In this document: positions 40,263 to 53,335 of the stretch, piece after piece | Position numbering within the stretch: position 1 is the first letter of the stretch | Layout: each line of letters begins with the position of its first letter | Made by a program: the position numbers and the translations under genes | Notes under the pieces: model-generated | Seen by the model: the letters and a program-made list of their open reading frames with translations, nothing else | What the model was told of the DNA's origin: nothing | Database searches by the model: none | Assembly (NCBI GenBank): GCA_028554755.1 | Contig: JAPTOF010000019.1 | Coordinates: forward strand, 5,342,001-5,406,000 | Source: Cordia subcordata | Lineage: Eukaryota > Streptophyta > Magnoliopsida > Boraginales > Cordiaceae | Reading direction: 5' to 3' | Length of the DNA: 64,000 nt

Positions 40263-42272
40263 TCGGGAAAAAACAAAAAATATATATATATAGAGAGAGA
40301 GAGAGCGCGCGTTTTAATGAAACAGCATGGTCTCCATTGACACACACACCGTAAGCAAGTGCTCATTTTATTTTAATAAAAACATCAAATCACAAGCTAC
40401 TACATGTCAGAGGGAGTCACAGAGGATAAAAAAAAAAAAAAATTTCTTGAAAAATGCACTTATTGTAACACATAAAAAAAAATTGAGATTTAAGACCATT
40501 TATAACGTCTTGACTTATTGAATTATATAATGAAACCTCGGTTTCAATTTCTCTAGTCATGCACGTTTAACTCATATCAGTACTGTAGTTGTTCCGCTTG
40601 TGTGGTGTGTGTTTGACACACTTAAATTTTTAAATATATAAGAGTTTTGAACATATTTATAATTTGATATAAAAAGTTTGAATATATAATATCAAATTTT
40701 TGAATATAGATGATATTACGTACTGTGCGTATATTATTTATGCACAATATAGTGTATAGTGTTCTTATTCTTGCAAAGCACAGTATAGATTGCACTATTT
40801 CATTCTCATCTAGAAAAAGTCAATAATAGTTAGGACATTGATAACTCTATTTAGTTAATATATTTTTTTTTGAGCCTCTAATTTAGTTGCCTAATACAAG
40901 GAGCCACTGATTGGTCTCAATGTAATATATGGCGTCTCAAATAATAATCGAGTTGATTAGAAGAGCCAAGACCAGACCAAAATAAAAAAATAAAAAAAAA
41001 TTATTGTTGTAATGGACATGTGTTGACTGTGAAACCATTAATTAAAGCAATAAGAATTCCAATAGCGAAACTAGGAATTCAAAGTAAGGAAGGCAAAATT
41101 ATAACTTTTATAAACGAATTCATATAGCATGAAATATTCTAAATAAATAAGCGATGCATTCTAACTAGTTACTATAAAAAATCAATAATCTTTTATATTA
41201 ATAAAAATAAGAGAAAAATAAAGTATATTAACATTTGTTAATATAACTGATTTAGATGACTAACCACACTACATAAACTTGAAAAAATAAAAGCAAAAAA
41301 AGAAAGAAAGAAAAGCACATAATTATTAAAGCATGATTCTGAATTGGAGCAAAAGAGAAAACAAGTTCTAATTTTTCTTTTAGGGCTAATAAAACGTTAT
41401 GATTTTTTGTAGCAAATAAGATTCAAATAATATTAAAAAGAAAAAAATTAGCCTAACATATTAGATTAAGAGGGGGAAAAAAAGAAGGGAAATCTGGTTT
41501 TCGATTTTTTAACTCATTTTAATACCTCAAATTTTTGTTTTAAAAAAAATATTGGGGGCAATTGCCCCTCGTCTCTAAAATGTGGCTTTGCCACTGTATG
41601 TATGTATGTGTGTGCATGCGTGTATATATATATGACCGACATGCACATATCGACTAGCGGATGACACAAGCAAGAATTGATCACTTAACCGTCCATATGT
41701 TGAGTGAGATAAGTTGAAATCAATTCAACAGGACAGAGTTAATATAATCACGATAAAAGAGTAAGGCAGGATCAGCATGCAACAAATAAATCCAATAGAA
41801 CTTAGTAATATCGTTGAAGTTGATGAAAAAATTTAGAATACAAGATGACCATCCCCACTTCCTCAAATCATAAGTTTTTAAATCTCTTCAATCTACCTTT
41901 GACAATCTATATGCATAAAATCCTCCATGTTATTTGTAAAAGAAATATTCAACTATTTTTTTTCAATCCTAAGATTTTTAGAACGAATTAATATAGTCAT
42001 AGCTTATCTTGAGAAAAACCCTTAAAGAAAAGTACATCCAAACTTAATTTTTTGCTATTGTTCTTCGTTATGCTCTGGAAGAAAGGAGGTATTGGAGTGG
42101 TTATCATTAAAACGTGTGAAGGATATAAAAACTCCGAGTCAAGAAAGTAATCGCCTAGTCAAAATCCTGAATTCGATATATTTTGTTTTATTGTATTTTA
42201 TTATGTTTTTTATGTCCCACTATCAGGATAACTCTTATACCATATCACCACTTAAGAACGTGTCTTAGTAGT
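40263..42272. other. intergenic, repeat-rich, no gene seen
   Basis: AT-rich DNA. The segment 40345-40460 recurs with divergence at 43038-43160 (shared CATTTTATTTTAATAAAAA, ACATGTCRGAG). A degraded TIR element probably occupies 41059-41597. Confidence 0.45.
41059..41597. mobile_element. degraded TIR element, family D
   Basis: The left end CAATAGCGAAACTAGG and the right end GTGGCTTTGCCACTG are inverted versions of the common plant MITE terminus CAGTGGCGGAGCCA, both mutated. GGGGGCAATTGCCCC precedes the right end. No coding frame. Confidence 0.45.
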
Positions 42273-43006
42273 TAAGGGTCTGTTTGACAAATTTAATTGT
42301 TAGTGTAATTAATTGTTTTTTAAATAATTAATAATTATTTAGATAGCTAATAACTTTTGTATTTTAATTGTTAGTTAATAATTATTTAACTAGTTGATTA
42401 AATAAAATATATTTGATAAAATTAGCTATTAGTTTAGTTGATAATTATAAAATAACATAAAAAGACTTTGATATCATGTTATTCTTATTGTTGTTGTTAT
42501 GATAATTATAATTATTGTTTGTTGTTATGATAATCATAATTATTATTACCATTATAGAAATAAAATAGTAATTAGATATTTATTTTTATATTCGTATTTT
42601 AATATTAAAATATAACTAATTTTTAAAATATTTGTATCAATACTTTAAAATTAATTTTAATAGATTCAAATTTATTTTGTCAAAAGCAAAATACTAATAA
42701 AACTTATATATTTAGTAATGTTGATTATATAGAATTTGAAATTTATTTTTATATTATTTCTTATTTATATTTGTGAAATAAAAGGTAAAATATAGAGAGA
42801 GTGGAGAAAGAATAGAAAAACCAAAATAATGCAAAAAGGGTAGAATTGTAAAAAAAAAACGTAAAAAGTTAAAAACTACCTAAAATGCTAAAATTTTTAG
42901 CTTATGAGAATCACTATTGAAACGCTAAAAGCTAAATGAAAAATTACTTGAAACACTAATTTAAAAAAATAGAAAAGTTACTTGAAAAACTATTATCAAA
43001 CACGTA
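42273..43006 (+). mobile_element. MITE-like repeat family C, copy 1
   Basis: The left end GGGTCTGTTTGACAAATT and the reverse complement of the right end, TACGTGTTTGATAATAG, are similar. The interior is AT-rich and related in reverse orientation to 49425-50168. No coding frame. Confidence 0.5.
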
Positions 43007-43260
43007 CTAAGCGTAGGAACTATAGGTCATAACTCACATACCATAAGCAAGTATTCATTTTATTTAATAAAAATCAATTTATAAGTTATTACATGTCGGA
43101 GTGAGTGTCAGAAAATAAAAACATAACATTGGGAAGCGCACTTATTGGGAGTAATTTTTCTTCATCATTCCTAATCCAATAAGGATTAATTGTAAGTTTA
43201 ATGTGAACAAAATAACTTTGTTGAAAGCAAAAATCAGCTACACAAATGACAAATCTTATA

Positions 43261-43460
43261 AATATTACATGCTATACGAGTGTCCAATAAGGAAAATAAT
43301 TTATATTGTCTAGTCATTAATTGCAGGGAAATAAACTCAAAAAACGAAAATTTAAAAATAAATATTTCATGCTATACGAGTGTCCTATAAGGAAAAGAAT
43401 TTATATCGTCTAGTCATTAATTGTAGGGAAATAAACTCAAAAAACGAAAAATTAAAAACA
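43261..43460. repeat. tandem duplication of a 100-bp unit
   Basis: 43261-43360 and 43361-43460 align base for base with about ten differences (shared GCTATACGAGTGTCC and GGGAAATAAACTCAAAAAAC). Confidence 0.9.
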
Positions 43461-43498
43461 TGGCATCCGTGATCCATTCTTCCCATTTCATACGTTTC

Positions 43499-45170
43499 TT
43501 CAATGGATCCGGATCCTCTCCTAGTAAAGTTCTCTTCAAGTAACCATGAAGTGTTTTATAGGAATCCGGTTCCTCTCCTAATAAAGTTCTCTCTGAATAA
43601 TTAAGAGATGCTTTGTAGACTTTTAGATTTAAATAGATAAATCTACCCCATCCAACTATTGCTTTATAAAAAGGAAATTGTTTTTCTTTCTTATTTTTTC
43701 CCCTAATCATAGGTTTTTTTCATGCTCTAATGTCTTTTTTTTTTTTTTCATTTGAGTTCATTTTAAGAATTTTGGGTATCATATAAACGCACACACGTGT
43801 GAATTGCTACTGACTTTTTCGTTCTTCAATATTCGGATACTTGGCAGAAAAATTGAAGAGCAACTATAGGCCATAGTAAATTTAATAAAAGTAAGATACA
43901 AAACTATAATACAGAAATAACTTTTTTTTTGGGAAAAATGTAAATAATGAAATTTTTTTTAAAAATCAACATCAAAGGAAAAAAATAAAGAAGATATTTA
44001 AAACTGCACAAAAATTTAACTCTTAAATTGGTTAAATTCAGGCATCAATCTCAATTATTCTAAACTTCAATGACATAATCTTTCATGAAACAATTACACT
44101 TGCAAAGCACGCCCTTGTCACACCAAAAAAAAGTACACGAAGGAAGGCCTATGATATAGAGAAAAATAGAACAGAAAAACAATTGCTTTTTTAAAATCAT
44201 TGGTCCAGTGATTAGGAAAACAAATAGGAAAGAAAAACATTTGCTTTTTTAAAGAAAAACAGTTGCCTTTTTAAAGTCATTAATCAAAATTCAATTGGAT
44301 AATATAGATTTATTTATTTAAATCCAAGGGTCTACAAAACGGATCCGGATCCTCTCTTAGTAAAGTTTTCTCCTAGTAACTAGGAGGTGTTTTGTAGACC
44401 CTTGAATTTAAATAGATAAATCGACACTATCCAATTAATATTTTGACTAATGACTTTAAAAAGGCAACTGTTTTTCTTTAAAATGGCAAATGTTTTTCTT
44501 TCCCATTTGTTTTCCTAATCAATGATTTTAAAAAAGAAATTGTTTTTCTTTTCTATTTTTCTCCATATCACAGGCCTTCCTTCATGTCCCTTTTTTTATG
44601 GTATGACAAGGGCGGGCTTCGCAAGTGCCGGAATTAAAAATTTTGTTTCATGAAAGATTATGTCATTGAACTTTCAGAATAATTGAGATTGATGCCGAAC
44701 TTAACCAATTTAAGAGTTAAATTTTTGTGTAGTTTTAAATCTCTTCTTTATTTTTTTCCTTTGATGTTGATTTAAAAATTTTTTTTTTCATTATTTACAT
44801 TTTTCCCAAAAAAAAGTTATTTATGTATTATAGTTTTGTATCTTACTTTTATTAAATTTACTGTGGCCTATAGTTGCTGTTTAATTTTCAACCAAGTATC
44901 CGAAGATTAAAGAACGAAAAAGTCAGTAGCAATTCATATGTGTGTGCGTATATATATGATACCCAAAATTCTTGAAATGAACTCAAAGGAAAAAAAGACA
45001 TTAGAGCATGGAAAAGACCTATGATTGGGGGAAAAAATAGGAAAGAAAAACAATTTTCTTTTTACAAAGTAATAGTTGGATGGTGTAAATTTATTAATTT
45101 AAATCTCAAGATCTACTAAGAATCTATTAGTTATTCGGAGAAAACTTTACTAGGAGAGGATCCATTCAAT
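43499..45170. repeat. long inverted repeat (arms of roughly 800-850 bp), foldback-like
   Basis: The left arm, about 43499-44365, and the right arm, about 44366-45170, are inverted copies along nearly their whole length, with small indels. Paired landmarks include AATGGATCC at 43503 with GGATCCATT ending 45167, GAATTGCTACTGACTTTTTCG near 43800 with its complement near 44910, and GGTCTACAAAACGGATCC with GTTTTGTAGACCCTTG at the centre. The motif GGATCCGGATCCTCTCC with TAGTAAAG recurs near 43504, 43559 (variant), 44341 and, inverted, near 45150. No transposase frame and no clear target duplication. A minus-strand open frame at 43417-43710 crosses the left end and is not a gene. Confidence 0.85.
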
Positions 45171-45692
45171 TGCGAGACAATAGAAAAATGGGTATATTAA
45201 TACGTGCGTATCTCAATAGGAAACGAGATAATGGCCATTAATGAATGCAGATAAACCACCAGGACAAGACAGCACAATCACATTAGTATACGCATATCTG
45301 ATGTGTATCAAGTTGCACATGTAAATGTAATGGCGTGCCTGAACAGCTAAGAATCAAGAACCCTGACCTCTTCGGATATCGAACGTTTGTTACCTCGGCG
45401 TGCTAGTGGCTGTTTTTGTTATATACTAATACACATCATCCGAGATTTCAAGTTTATTGTCTGCAGATAATTAGGCTGCCATGCGTGTTTCAGGGCATGA
45501 AACATGACACCAGTATCTGTTTAAGCTAGTGATTTGTTTTGTGCCATTGACCACACCCTTGGGCGCTAGTGAGACGAATTACAAGTCACACTTTTACTAA
45601 TAAATAGTGTAAAAGATGCTAGCAGAAGGATAACAAGGTGGCTGGTCAACTTTGATTGCTAATTTTGGTTGAGAAACGGAGAGTAAAAAAGT

Positions 45693-48600
45693 ATGGAGGG
45701 GATGGTTCCGGGGCCGGGGGGAGACGGGGAATGGAAAATGTCGCGGCGCGCGTTCACTGGAGAGCTGAAGAAGGTGAGTTATATAGCGGCGCCGATGGTG
45801 GCGGTCACGGTGTTGCAATACCTCTTGCAAGTTGCATCAGTGATGATGGTAGGACACCTCGGCCAGCTTTCGCTTGCTAGTGTTGCCATTGCCACTTCTT
45901 TGACTAATGTCACCGGCTTCAGTCTTCTGGTAAATCTCCATTTCCTGATGGATACATGCTTATCTTATTTGCTTAAATTTGTGTTGAGCTACAAACTGTT
46001 TTATTCTTTGGCCAAGCTTTATTACCTTTGATTAACCTGCGGTAACCAGGGGCGTAGCTAAGGGGGCCGGGGACCCTCGCCCCCCCCCCCCCCCCCAAAG
46101 CGTCAAAAAAATATATATCAACATATATAATTTTTTTAAAATTGTTTTAATGACCCCCTTAATTTTTTTTCTTCTTTTTGTTTTTGTCTGAAATTATCTT
46201 CGCAATAATCTTTTTGGTATATGTATATTTTCTATGTAGATGATACTTCAACCGTTAAATTTTGTAATAAATAAGTAATTTTAAAGAATAAAATTTAGTA
46301 ATCCTCAATTTATTTGTTTTGCTAATTAGGTACTTATTCTTCCAAGATAGATTTTAGAAGTTCATAAATTTTAGATAACTTTGCCATGGAGAATTTATAT
46401 ATTTAGTGAATTTTTTCATATATTATTTATATATTTAATTTGGCTAAATAATTTAATAAAGGGTGGAAGAACTTAATTTCATCTATTGAATCAGTAGACT
46501 TTTCTTTACATCATTTTGCTAAAAAATAGGATTTTTTTTACACTTGTTTATGATTAAAAATCTAATATTACCAAATTTTGTTGTTAAGCTTAGTGTTATA
46601 TATAAAATATTTATCCTCAAGTTAGAAGAGAAGAAAACTTGTTCTTTTTTTACTTAATATTATCTTGATGATGATTTCTATATAGAACTGAAAATTGATC
46701 ATACATGAAACCTGCCATTTGTGTCCGCAGTGCGCGACATTACTCGTACTGCACTATTGTCTTGATAAATTCTCTCTCAACCAAAAGTAGTTTATTATTG
46801 CTGTTGATGCAACTGTTTGGTCAAGAGTTCAAGTGTTGAACATTGAGGATTATTATTGACATACAACACCTATCTAGCTAAAGATTATTCAGATACGCGG
46901 AGTTAATATTACGCAAAGGAATTACATGATAAAGTTTTCTTGATTTTCGTATAAAAGTAGGCTGTGTTTGTTTGTGATCTACCCTTCACAGTCTGGACTA
47001 GTGGGTGGTTTAGAGACTCTTTGTGGGCAAGCTTATGGAGCAAAGCAATATCACAAGCTTAGCATCTATACTTACAGTGCAATAATCTCACTAGCTCTGG
47101 TATGCATCCCAGTCTCTGTTACGTGGATCTTCATGGACAAACTGCTTATTGTAATGGGACAAGACCGCGAAGTTGCAATTGAAGCGAGGAAGTACTCGAT
47201 CTGGCTTATCCCCGGACTATTTGGTTGCGTGATTCTAAAGCCGGTTGTTAGATACTTGCAAACTCAGAGTTTAATTCTTCCAATGCTACTATCTGCGTTT
47301 CTTGTTTTCTGTTTCCATGTACCTGTTTCTTGGGTCCTCATCTTCAAGACAGATTTAGGAAACATTGGTGCAGCAATTGCCTTCACTTTATCCAATTGGC
47401 TCTATGCCTCATTACTTGTAGTGTACATCCAATGCTCCGAGTCTTGTAAGATCACCCGCGTGCCTTTTTCAACCGATGCTTTCCGTGTCACCGGGAAATT
47501 CTTTCGCTTGGCTATCCCATCGGCCATCATGGTCTGGTAACTATTCTCTCCCTTCTTCCAGAGAAATTTATTGACATATCGATGCATACTCTCTAACCAT
47601 ACTATTCTCTTGTGGTGTTGGATAATGATTGTAGCCTAAAATGGTGGTCCCTCGAGGTGCTCGTTTTGCTCTCTGGCCTTTTACCAGATCCTGAGCTCCA
47701 AACTTCAGTGCTGTCCATATGGTACATACTTAAAAACTCGGCCCTTTTTAGTGTTGCATTGGAGCATACAATTCGCTTAAAAGTTGTTCTCTGTAATCAG
47801 CTTAACAATATCTACATTGCACTTCACGGTGCCGTATGCATTTGGAACAGCTGCAAGGTTAGACTTAACAAACATCTTAATTTCCTTTATCAAACCCGCT
47901 CATATAAAACTGCACTCACCTAACTGATGTCTGCTTGAATTGTTATCCAGTACTCGGGTTTCAAATGAACTAGGAGCTGGAAATCCACAAAAGGCTCGAC
48001 TGGCAGTTTGGGCCGTCATGTCGCTTGCAATCGTAGAGACGGTAATAGTTAGCACGACTCTCTTCGGCTGTCGAAATGTTCTTGGCCGCGCTTACAGCAA
48101 CGATAAGCAAGTTGTGGATTATATTTCCGTCATGACTCCTTTGATTTGTCTCTCGATCGTCACAGATAGCTTACAAGCTGTTATCTCAGGTCGGTTCGGC
48201 TAAAAAATTACCTTTTATGATAAAATAGTACTCGTTAAAGAGACCGTTCTCGATAAGAACAAGTAACGCTCTGGCTTGCAGGATTGTTCTTGTTTCGGAA
48301 TAAAAACACTAACTATATTCCGACAACAGGTATTGCCAGGGGGAGCGGGTGGCAACACATTGGAGCATATGTGAATTTAGGGGCATTTTACCTTGTTGGA
48401 ATCCCGGTGGCCGTGGTATTGGGTTTCGTTGTGCATTTAAAAGCAAAAGGCCTTTGGATTGGAATCGTCATTGGTTCGGTAGTACAATCGACTATTCTCT
48501 CTCTCGTGACTTATTTCACGAATTGGCAAAACCAGGTTAAATTTCTATTCTTCATATTCTCTTTTTGTTTCTTTTATATGTTTATCATTTGTGACAGATC

Positions 48601-48984
48601 ATATTTTGTTAATCAAACTAGATAACTTCAAAGATCAAAATTAGTAGAAATAAGGCAAATGATTTTGCAAACTTTGAATATAAACCGTAATTTGTAGAAT
48701 TAGTGGAAGTTACAACTGTCTAAACCTAAATAGATCCGCCGTTCTAACCAAGAATGTCAAGCTGAAGTGGGATGAACTTTTTCGATAAACATAAATCTAG
48801 TATTAAACAATACTGACGACATTAAGCTAATTAGTTGGGAGACAAATATAATAGAGATATAGACTTTTTTTTTTTTTAACTAAAAAAAGAAAAGCTTTTA
48901 CAATTATATCTTTTGCAGGCTGCTGAGGCAAGGAAGAGAGTATATGAAGACAAACCATCTTCAGAAGAATGCCCTCAACAATGA
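45693..48984 (+). CDS. MATE (DTX) efflux transporter, copy 1
   Basis: Seven exons, 45693-45929, 46992-47536, 47635-47721, 47801-47857, 47951-48189, 48330-48535 and 48919-48984, join in frame to 478 residues, normal for plant DTX proteins. Motifs in order: PMVAVTVLQYLLQVASVMMVGHLG (first helix), [16 protein letters not shown] [61 protein letters not shown] and [15 protein letters not shown]. Twelve membrane helices are expected. These proteins export organic cations, flavonoids, alkaloids or citrate in exchange for protons across the vacuolar or plasma membrane. Lys replaces the Glu that both neighbours have in CLEWWS. Intron 1 contains GC-rich terminal sequence of a family D element plus a poly-C run near 46081. 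Substrate unknown. Confidence 0.93.
46049..46110. mobile_element. terminal fragment of a family D element in MATE1 intron 1
   Basis: AGGGGCGTAGCTAAGGGGG followed by a C-run resembles, in reverse orientation, the GC-rich ends near 52500 and 53310. The other terminus was not found. Confidence 0.35.
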
Positions 48985-49424
48985 GAAGATGTATAGCTTG
49001 AAAGAAATCATCTTTATGAACACCTGCTATTAAGAGAATATTTCAGGCACACCAAGATTTTGATCAAATCATTTTATAGATCCCTTTTGTAACAATCAGT
49101 AAGATGGTTAAGAAGAAACTGTCTGTTCAGGGGCCGCGCATCTAAAGAATATCAACCGCGGGAGTGCTCTTCTCCACATGTTAGTCAAGAGATGCCATGT
49201 CATGAACCTACCTAGATTGGCGTATTAACTTCAGTTCGAAATATGTTTGTTATATATTACAATCTTTGTTTATAACATACAGGGAAAAATATACATTATG
49301 ATTTGTTCAATTAGGTGATTGTTTTTGTATTTTAAGATTTATCACATTACTTTTGAAAAGTGGCACGGTATTTTCTGTGGTTTACGAAAACATTGTTCAC
49401 CAACTGTGTTTCAATTAGTATTTA

Positions 49425-50168
49425 GTGTTTTGATTTGGTCAAAACATTATCTCGTTTAATTTTTGTTGTTCGGTAAAGTAGTTTTTTTTTGTTAAAATAA
49501 TGTTTGAAGTAATGTTTTGGAAACATTAAAATTTTTAACATTTCAAGTAGTGGTTAGTGTTTATTTTTCATTTTGGCAATCGTAAACTCTCTTTAATATT
49601 TTTTTTAGCAATTCTACTTACTATAAAATCTCTTTTTATGTTTTCACATTTTCCTTCACAAATATAAATCTAAAATAACAAAAAATCAATTTTAAATTCT
49701 ATCTATATCAAAATATACTAAAAAAAGTGTAAGTTTTATTCGTCCATTTATTATTTTTCTTGACAAAATAAAGTTTTAGTCAATTAAAAAATATTTCTAT
49801 AATAATGGATATTTTTATACTATTAATAAAATTAATTTATCAAAAGTAATTCTATTATACTTTAATAATAAAATATTTTCATAAGAAACATATATTTAAT
49901 AATAAAATAAATTATCTTATTTCAACAATAGTAATAATAATTATATTTATCATAACATAATAACGTAATACCAATCTTTTATGTCATTTTGCATTCATCA
50001 TCTAATCCAACAACTAATTTTATTGAATACTTAATATTCAATCGACTAACCAAACAGTTATTTACTAACCATTAAAATACAACAGCTATCAGATACTCAA
50101 ACTACTATATGTTATTCAAATAGTTATCATCTACTCTAACAGCTAATTTTATCGAACAGGTCCTAAGT
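49425..50168 (-). mobile_element. MITE-like repeat family C, copy 2 (inverted)
   Basis: Read on the minus strand it begins GGACCTGTTCGATAAAATT and follows the same order of blocks as 42273-43006, with many differences. No coding frame. Confidence 0.45.
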
Positions 50169-51619
50169 TAGTTGATTACTCACTATGGTTTGTCACCTTA
50201 GTTTATTTTACCCTTATATTTTCAAAATTTGCCACATTACTCCCTTGTACTATATAAATGTGGTACTATTGCCTTTTCTTTTTCATTATTACTTCAAAAT
50301 GTTGTCAGCTGAAAAAAGATATTTTTGTGAAAATATATATATGATATTGCAAATCTTAACACTCATAGATGAAGAAAAGTACATATAATGCATAATAAAT
50401 TAATTTGAACGAAAATGTAAAAGTAGTAACTTATTTGCCGCCTTTTGACAAATACAAAGGAATAATACGGGGGTTTTAAGTCATAAGAAAAATTAATTAA
50501 TTAGACAAATTATAAGTGATAATACACATTTTACTCTAATATACAATTTTCAGTTCACGACCAAAAGGAGGAGGGACCCCCTAGCTGGACTCATGTGAAG
50601 TTCGGCATTTATGAAATTTAGTCGAAGAGTCTTGATAATTGACAATTCAAACGTTGTACATAGGGTTTGGTTTAGATGATTAGTGGTATCGCACGCAATT
50701 TAATGCTGTTAATTAATTGTGAAGTTTGCATCTAAGAGCAAAATTCACATCACCCGAAATTCCTTGTCAAATTCAAGGGAACTTGTCTTGGTCGACAACA
50801 CTTAAAAGCAATATTTCTTCGCCACTTTAAAAAGTAACCACCAATATTTTCTTCTCAATAACAAAACAATTCCCACTCTCACAATTTCTATGCATGCAGG
50901 CACGACGCCACAACCCAGTTGACGCCGCCCATTAGGTTTTCAATAATACCAAAACAATCGCAAATTTTGGGATTTTCAACGGGAAACTATTAAATTGTAA
51001 TCACTCTCCTCTTTCCTGGTCACCTGCTTGGGTTTTTTTTAGCTTGAATGGTACCGGTTTTAAGTATTTTTCGTCTTCAACTCTTACCACAAATATTAAA
51101 TAATTATATTCACAAGAAAATTTGTGACATTCTCCTGTTCAAAAATCTTTGAACTTACAAACGAAGAGAATTTATAAATTCTAAAACAACTATTTTTTAA
51201 ATGTTATATATATTTTTGTTGCCGAATTTTACATGTTATATTTGTTTACCTGAAATTGTAAACTTCTTAATATAATCATTTAAGGGAATCTTTCTATAAA
51301 AGTTATGACATATTAGTTAAGAGAAAATATATGACAATATGTCGTTAATTAGAGTCCTTTTAAAATTACTCTGGGTGCATCACGTGATTCACGTCTCTCT
51401 TCTGCGGAAGGATCGAGGCAAGATCAATTCATCACATCTAAATATTTAATAACACTAAAATATTTACCCTGGCCTATCTGATAAATTATGCTTGTACATG
51501 TCTATACATTTAAAATTGCATCTTAAGTTAATAGTCCTTACACTTTAGTAACAGAAAGCTAAAATCTACAATTACGAATTCGGGCATTAACAACTTGTAA
51601 AACAAAAAGCGAGAAAGGC

Positions 51620-52160
51620 TGGTAAGTCTTTGGCATCGGTGTAATGCCGACCAAAGACACTCTGACACCCAAGTCAGTTATCGGATGCGGCAAAGACATT
51701 TCGACGCACGCTCAAGTCAATTATCGGAGGGAAGAATATAAAGCTATAAAAAGGAAGGCCTGTATAAAAGGAAAAACTAGGTACGAACCTGAGAAATCCG
51801 ATGTATATCAGTGTAAGGGTATGTCCTCCTTCATGCCACTTCTGGGGGGTGTATTTATAGTATGTAGAGGCTTGTATGGCTCCGTTCTTATCATGTTGAT
51901 CTGATTGAATAGGTGCTTTGTATCTCTTTGGGTGATCTGGAGACTTCTTAGTTATCGTATAGATGAAAGTAAACCTATCTGTAAAGATATACCATCTATT
52001 AACGTACTTATCTTGAGGGGTTAGAATAATGTTTTATGCACTCTTTTTACTGCGAAACAATGATCCATAAGAGCTTTTTTGGGCCACGCAACATTAATGG
52101 GTAACGGTTGCCTTACCATGTGTTTCGAGATAAGCGGCCCTTGGGCCAGGCCAAATTTGG
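51620..52160. mobile_element. possible Gypsy-type LTR remnant
   Basis: GC-richer than its surroundings. It has phrases typical of plant Gypsy LTRs (ACGCTCAAGTCAATTATCGG and GGGGTGTATTTATAG). No second copy, primer site or coding frame was found, so it may be a solo or truncated LTR. Low certainty. Confidence 0.35.
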
Positions 52161-52194
52161 CTACTACAATTATGAATAAAAATTCTATTGCTTA

Positions 52195-52525
52195 ATTGTT
52201 ACTAATTAAAATTCTAATAAGGAGTTATATGACATTATTATTTAAAATCATGAAAAATTCAATATATTGTCCACTACAAGTTGAGATTTTAGATAATTTG
52301 TTACATTTAAAATTTTAAATAGTCTATTAACTTAATAATTTTATTTGTTAAATATTAGTATAAGGGGCTTAGAGGAGATGGTCCTGAAATGGAGGCCGGC
52401 TACCTATTAAATAAAGAAAAACAAAAATTTATACATATACTATATTTAATTTTTTTTCTTTTGAGCGCCCACCGGGGAAGGGGGGATGGGGCGTGCTCGC
52501 CACCTCCTAACTCCGCCGCTATTAC
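52195..52525 (+). mobile_element. family D TIR element fragment, copy 1
   Basis: Aligns directly with 53025-53335, sharing TGGTCCACTACAA-like and TTGAGATTTTAGATAATTT blocks. It ends in a GC-rich terminus CTCCTAACTCCGCCGCT. Confidence 0.5.
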
Positions 52526-53024
52526 ACTTTAATAACATAAAATTCATCAAGAATCAACGTCCACATAATTAACACTTTTCTCTATTGAAGAAATTTATAT
52601 ACTACACAAAAGAAGGTGCATGCTTTTTCAGTACATTCCGCAAAACCATCATGCTAAGCTATCTTCTATCCAACAAAACATTTAATCCAACATTTTACAT
52701 ATATACAATTATTACCTAATTTAAATATATTTAATTATCAATTAATATTATTATTTTCCATAAGAAATAACATTTAAGAATCTTTTATTTCTTTCTTGCC
52801 GTATCTGGATCATTTTTTTAATTTTTACTTTATTAATTTAAATATTTTATTTAATTACTAAAAATTTCTCATAAAAACAGTATTAACATTAAAAACTTAT
52901 CACGAATTAGATTTTAAAACATGTACATGTAAAAATTGACTATCAATAATAAATAAAGATATCTAAATGCATTTCTTCTGTGTATTGTATGGAATGTACT
53001 CTAATTATTACTAAGAAAAAAGAT

Positions 53025-53335
53025 TATGAATGAAGATCCAATTACTTAAATGTTACTAACTAAAGTTCCAGCAAAGAGTTACATGACAGTACTATTAAAA
53101 AATCATCAAAATTCACTATATGGTCCACTACAATTTGAGATTTTAGATAATTTTCTGCATTTAAGATTTTAAATAATCTAATAACTTAAAATAATTTTAT
53201 TTTGTAATTAAATATGAGTACAAGAAGTGTAGGGGAAATGGTCATAAAAATACAAATAATTTATGCAGTTTTTTTTGGGGCACGGGTTGGGAGCGGTTGT
53301 CCCTACTTGCCACCCCCTGATTCGGCCACTGCGTA
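53025..53335 (+). mobile_element. family D TIR element fragment, copy 2
   Basis: Second direct copy, ending CCCCTGATTCGGCCACTG, about 500 bases upstream of the MATE2 promoter. Confidence 0.5.

Noticed and set aside
43417..43710. 97-codon minus-strand frame with repeated RTLLGE motifs
   Set aside because: The internal repetition comes from the GGATCC/TAGTAAAG repeat at the end of the inverted repeat; no gene signals.
51644..51904. 86-codon frame in a GC-richer segment
   Set aside because: Lies in a probable LTR remnant and has no gag or pol similarity.
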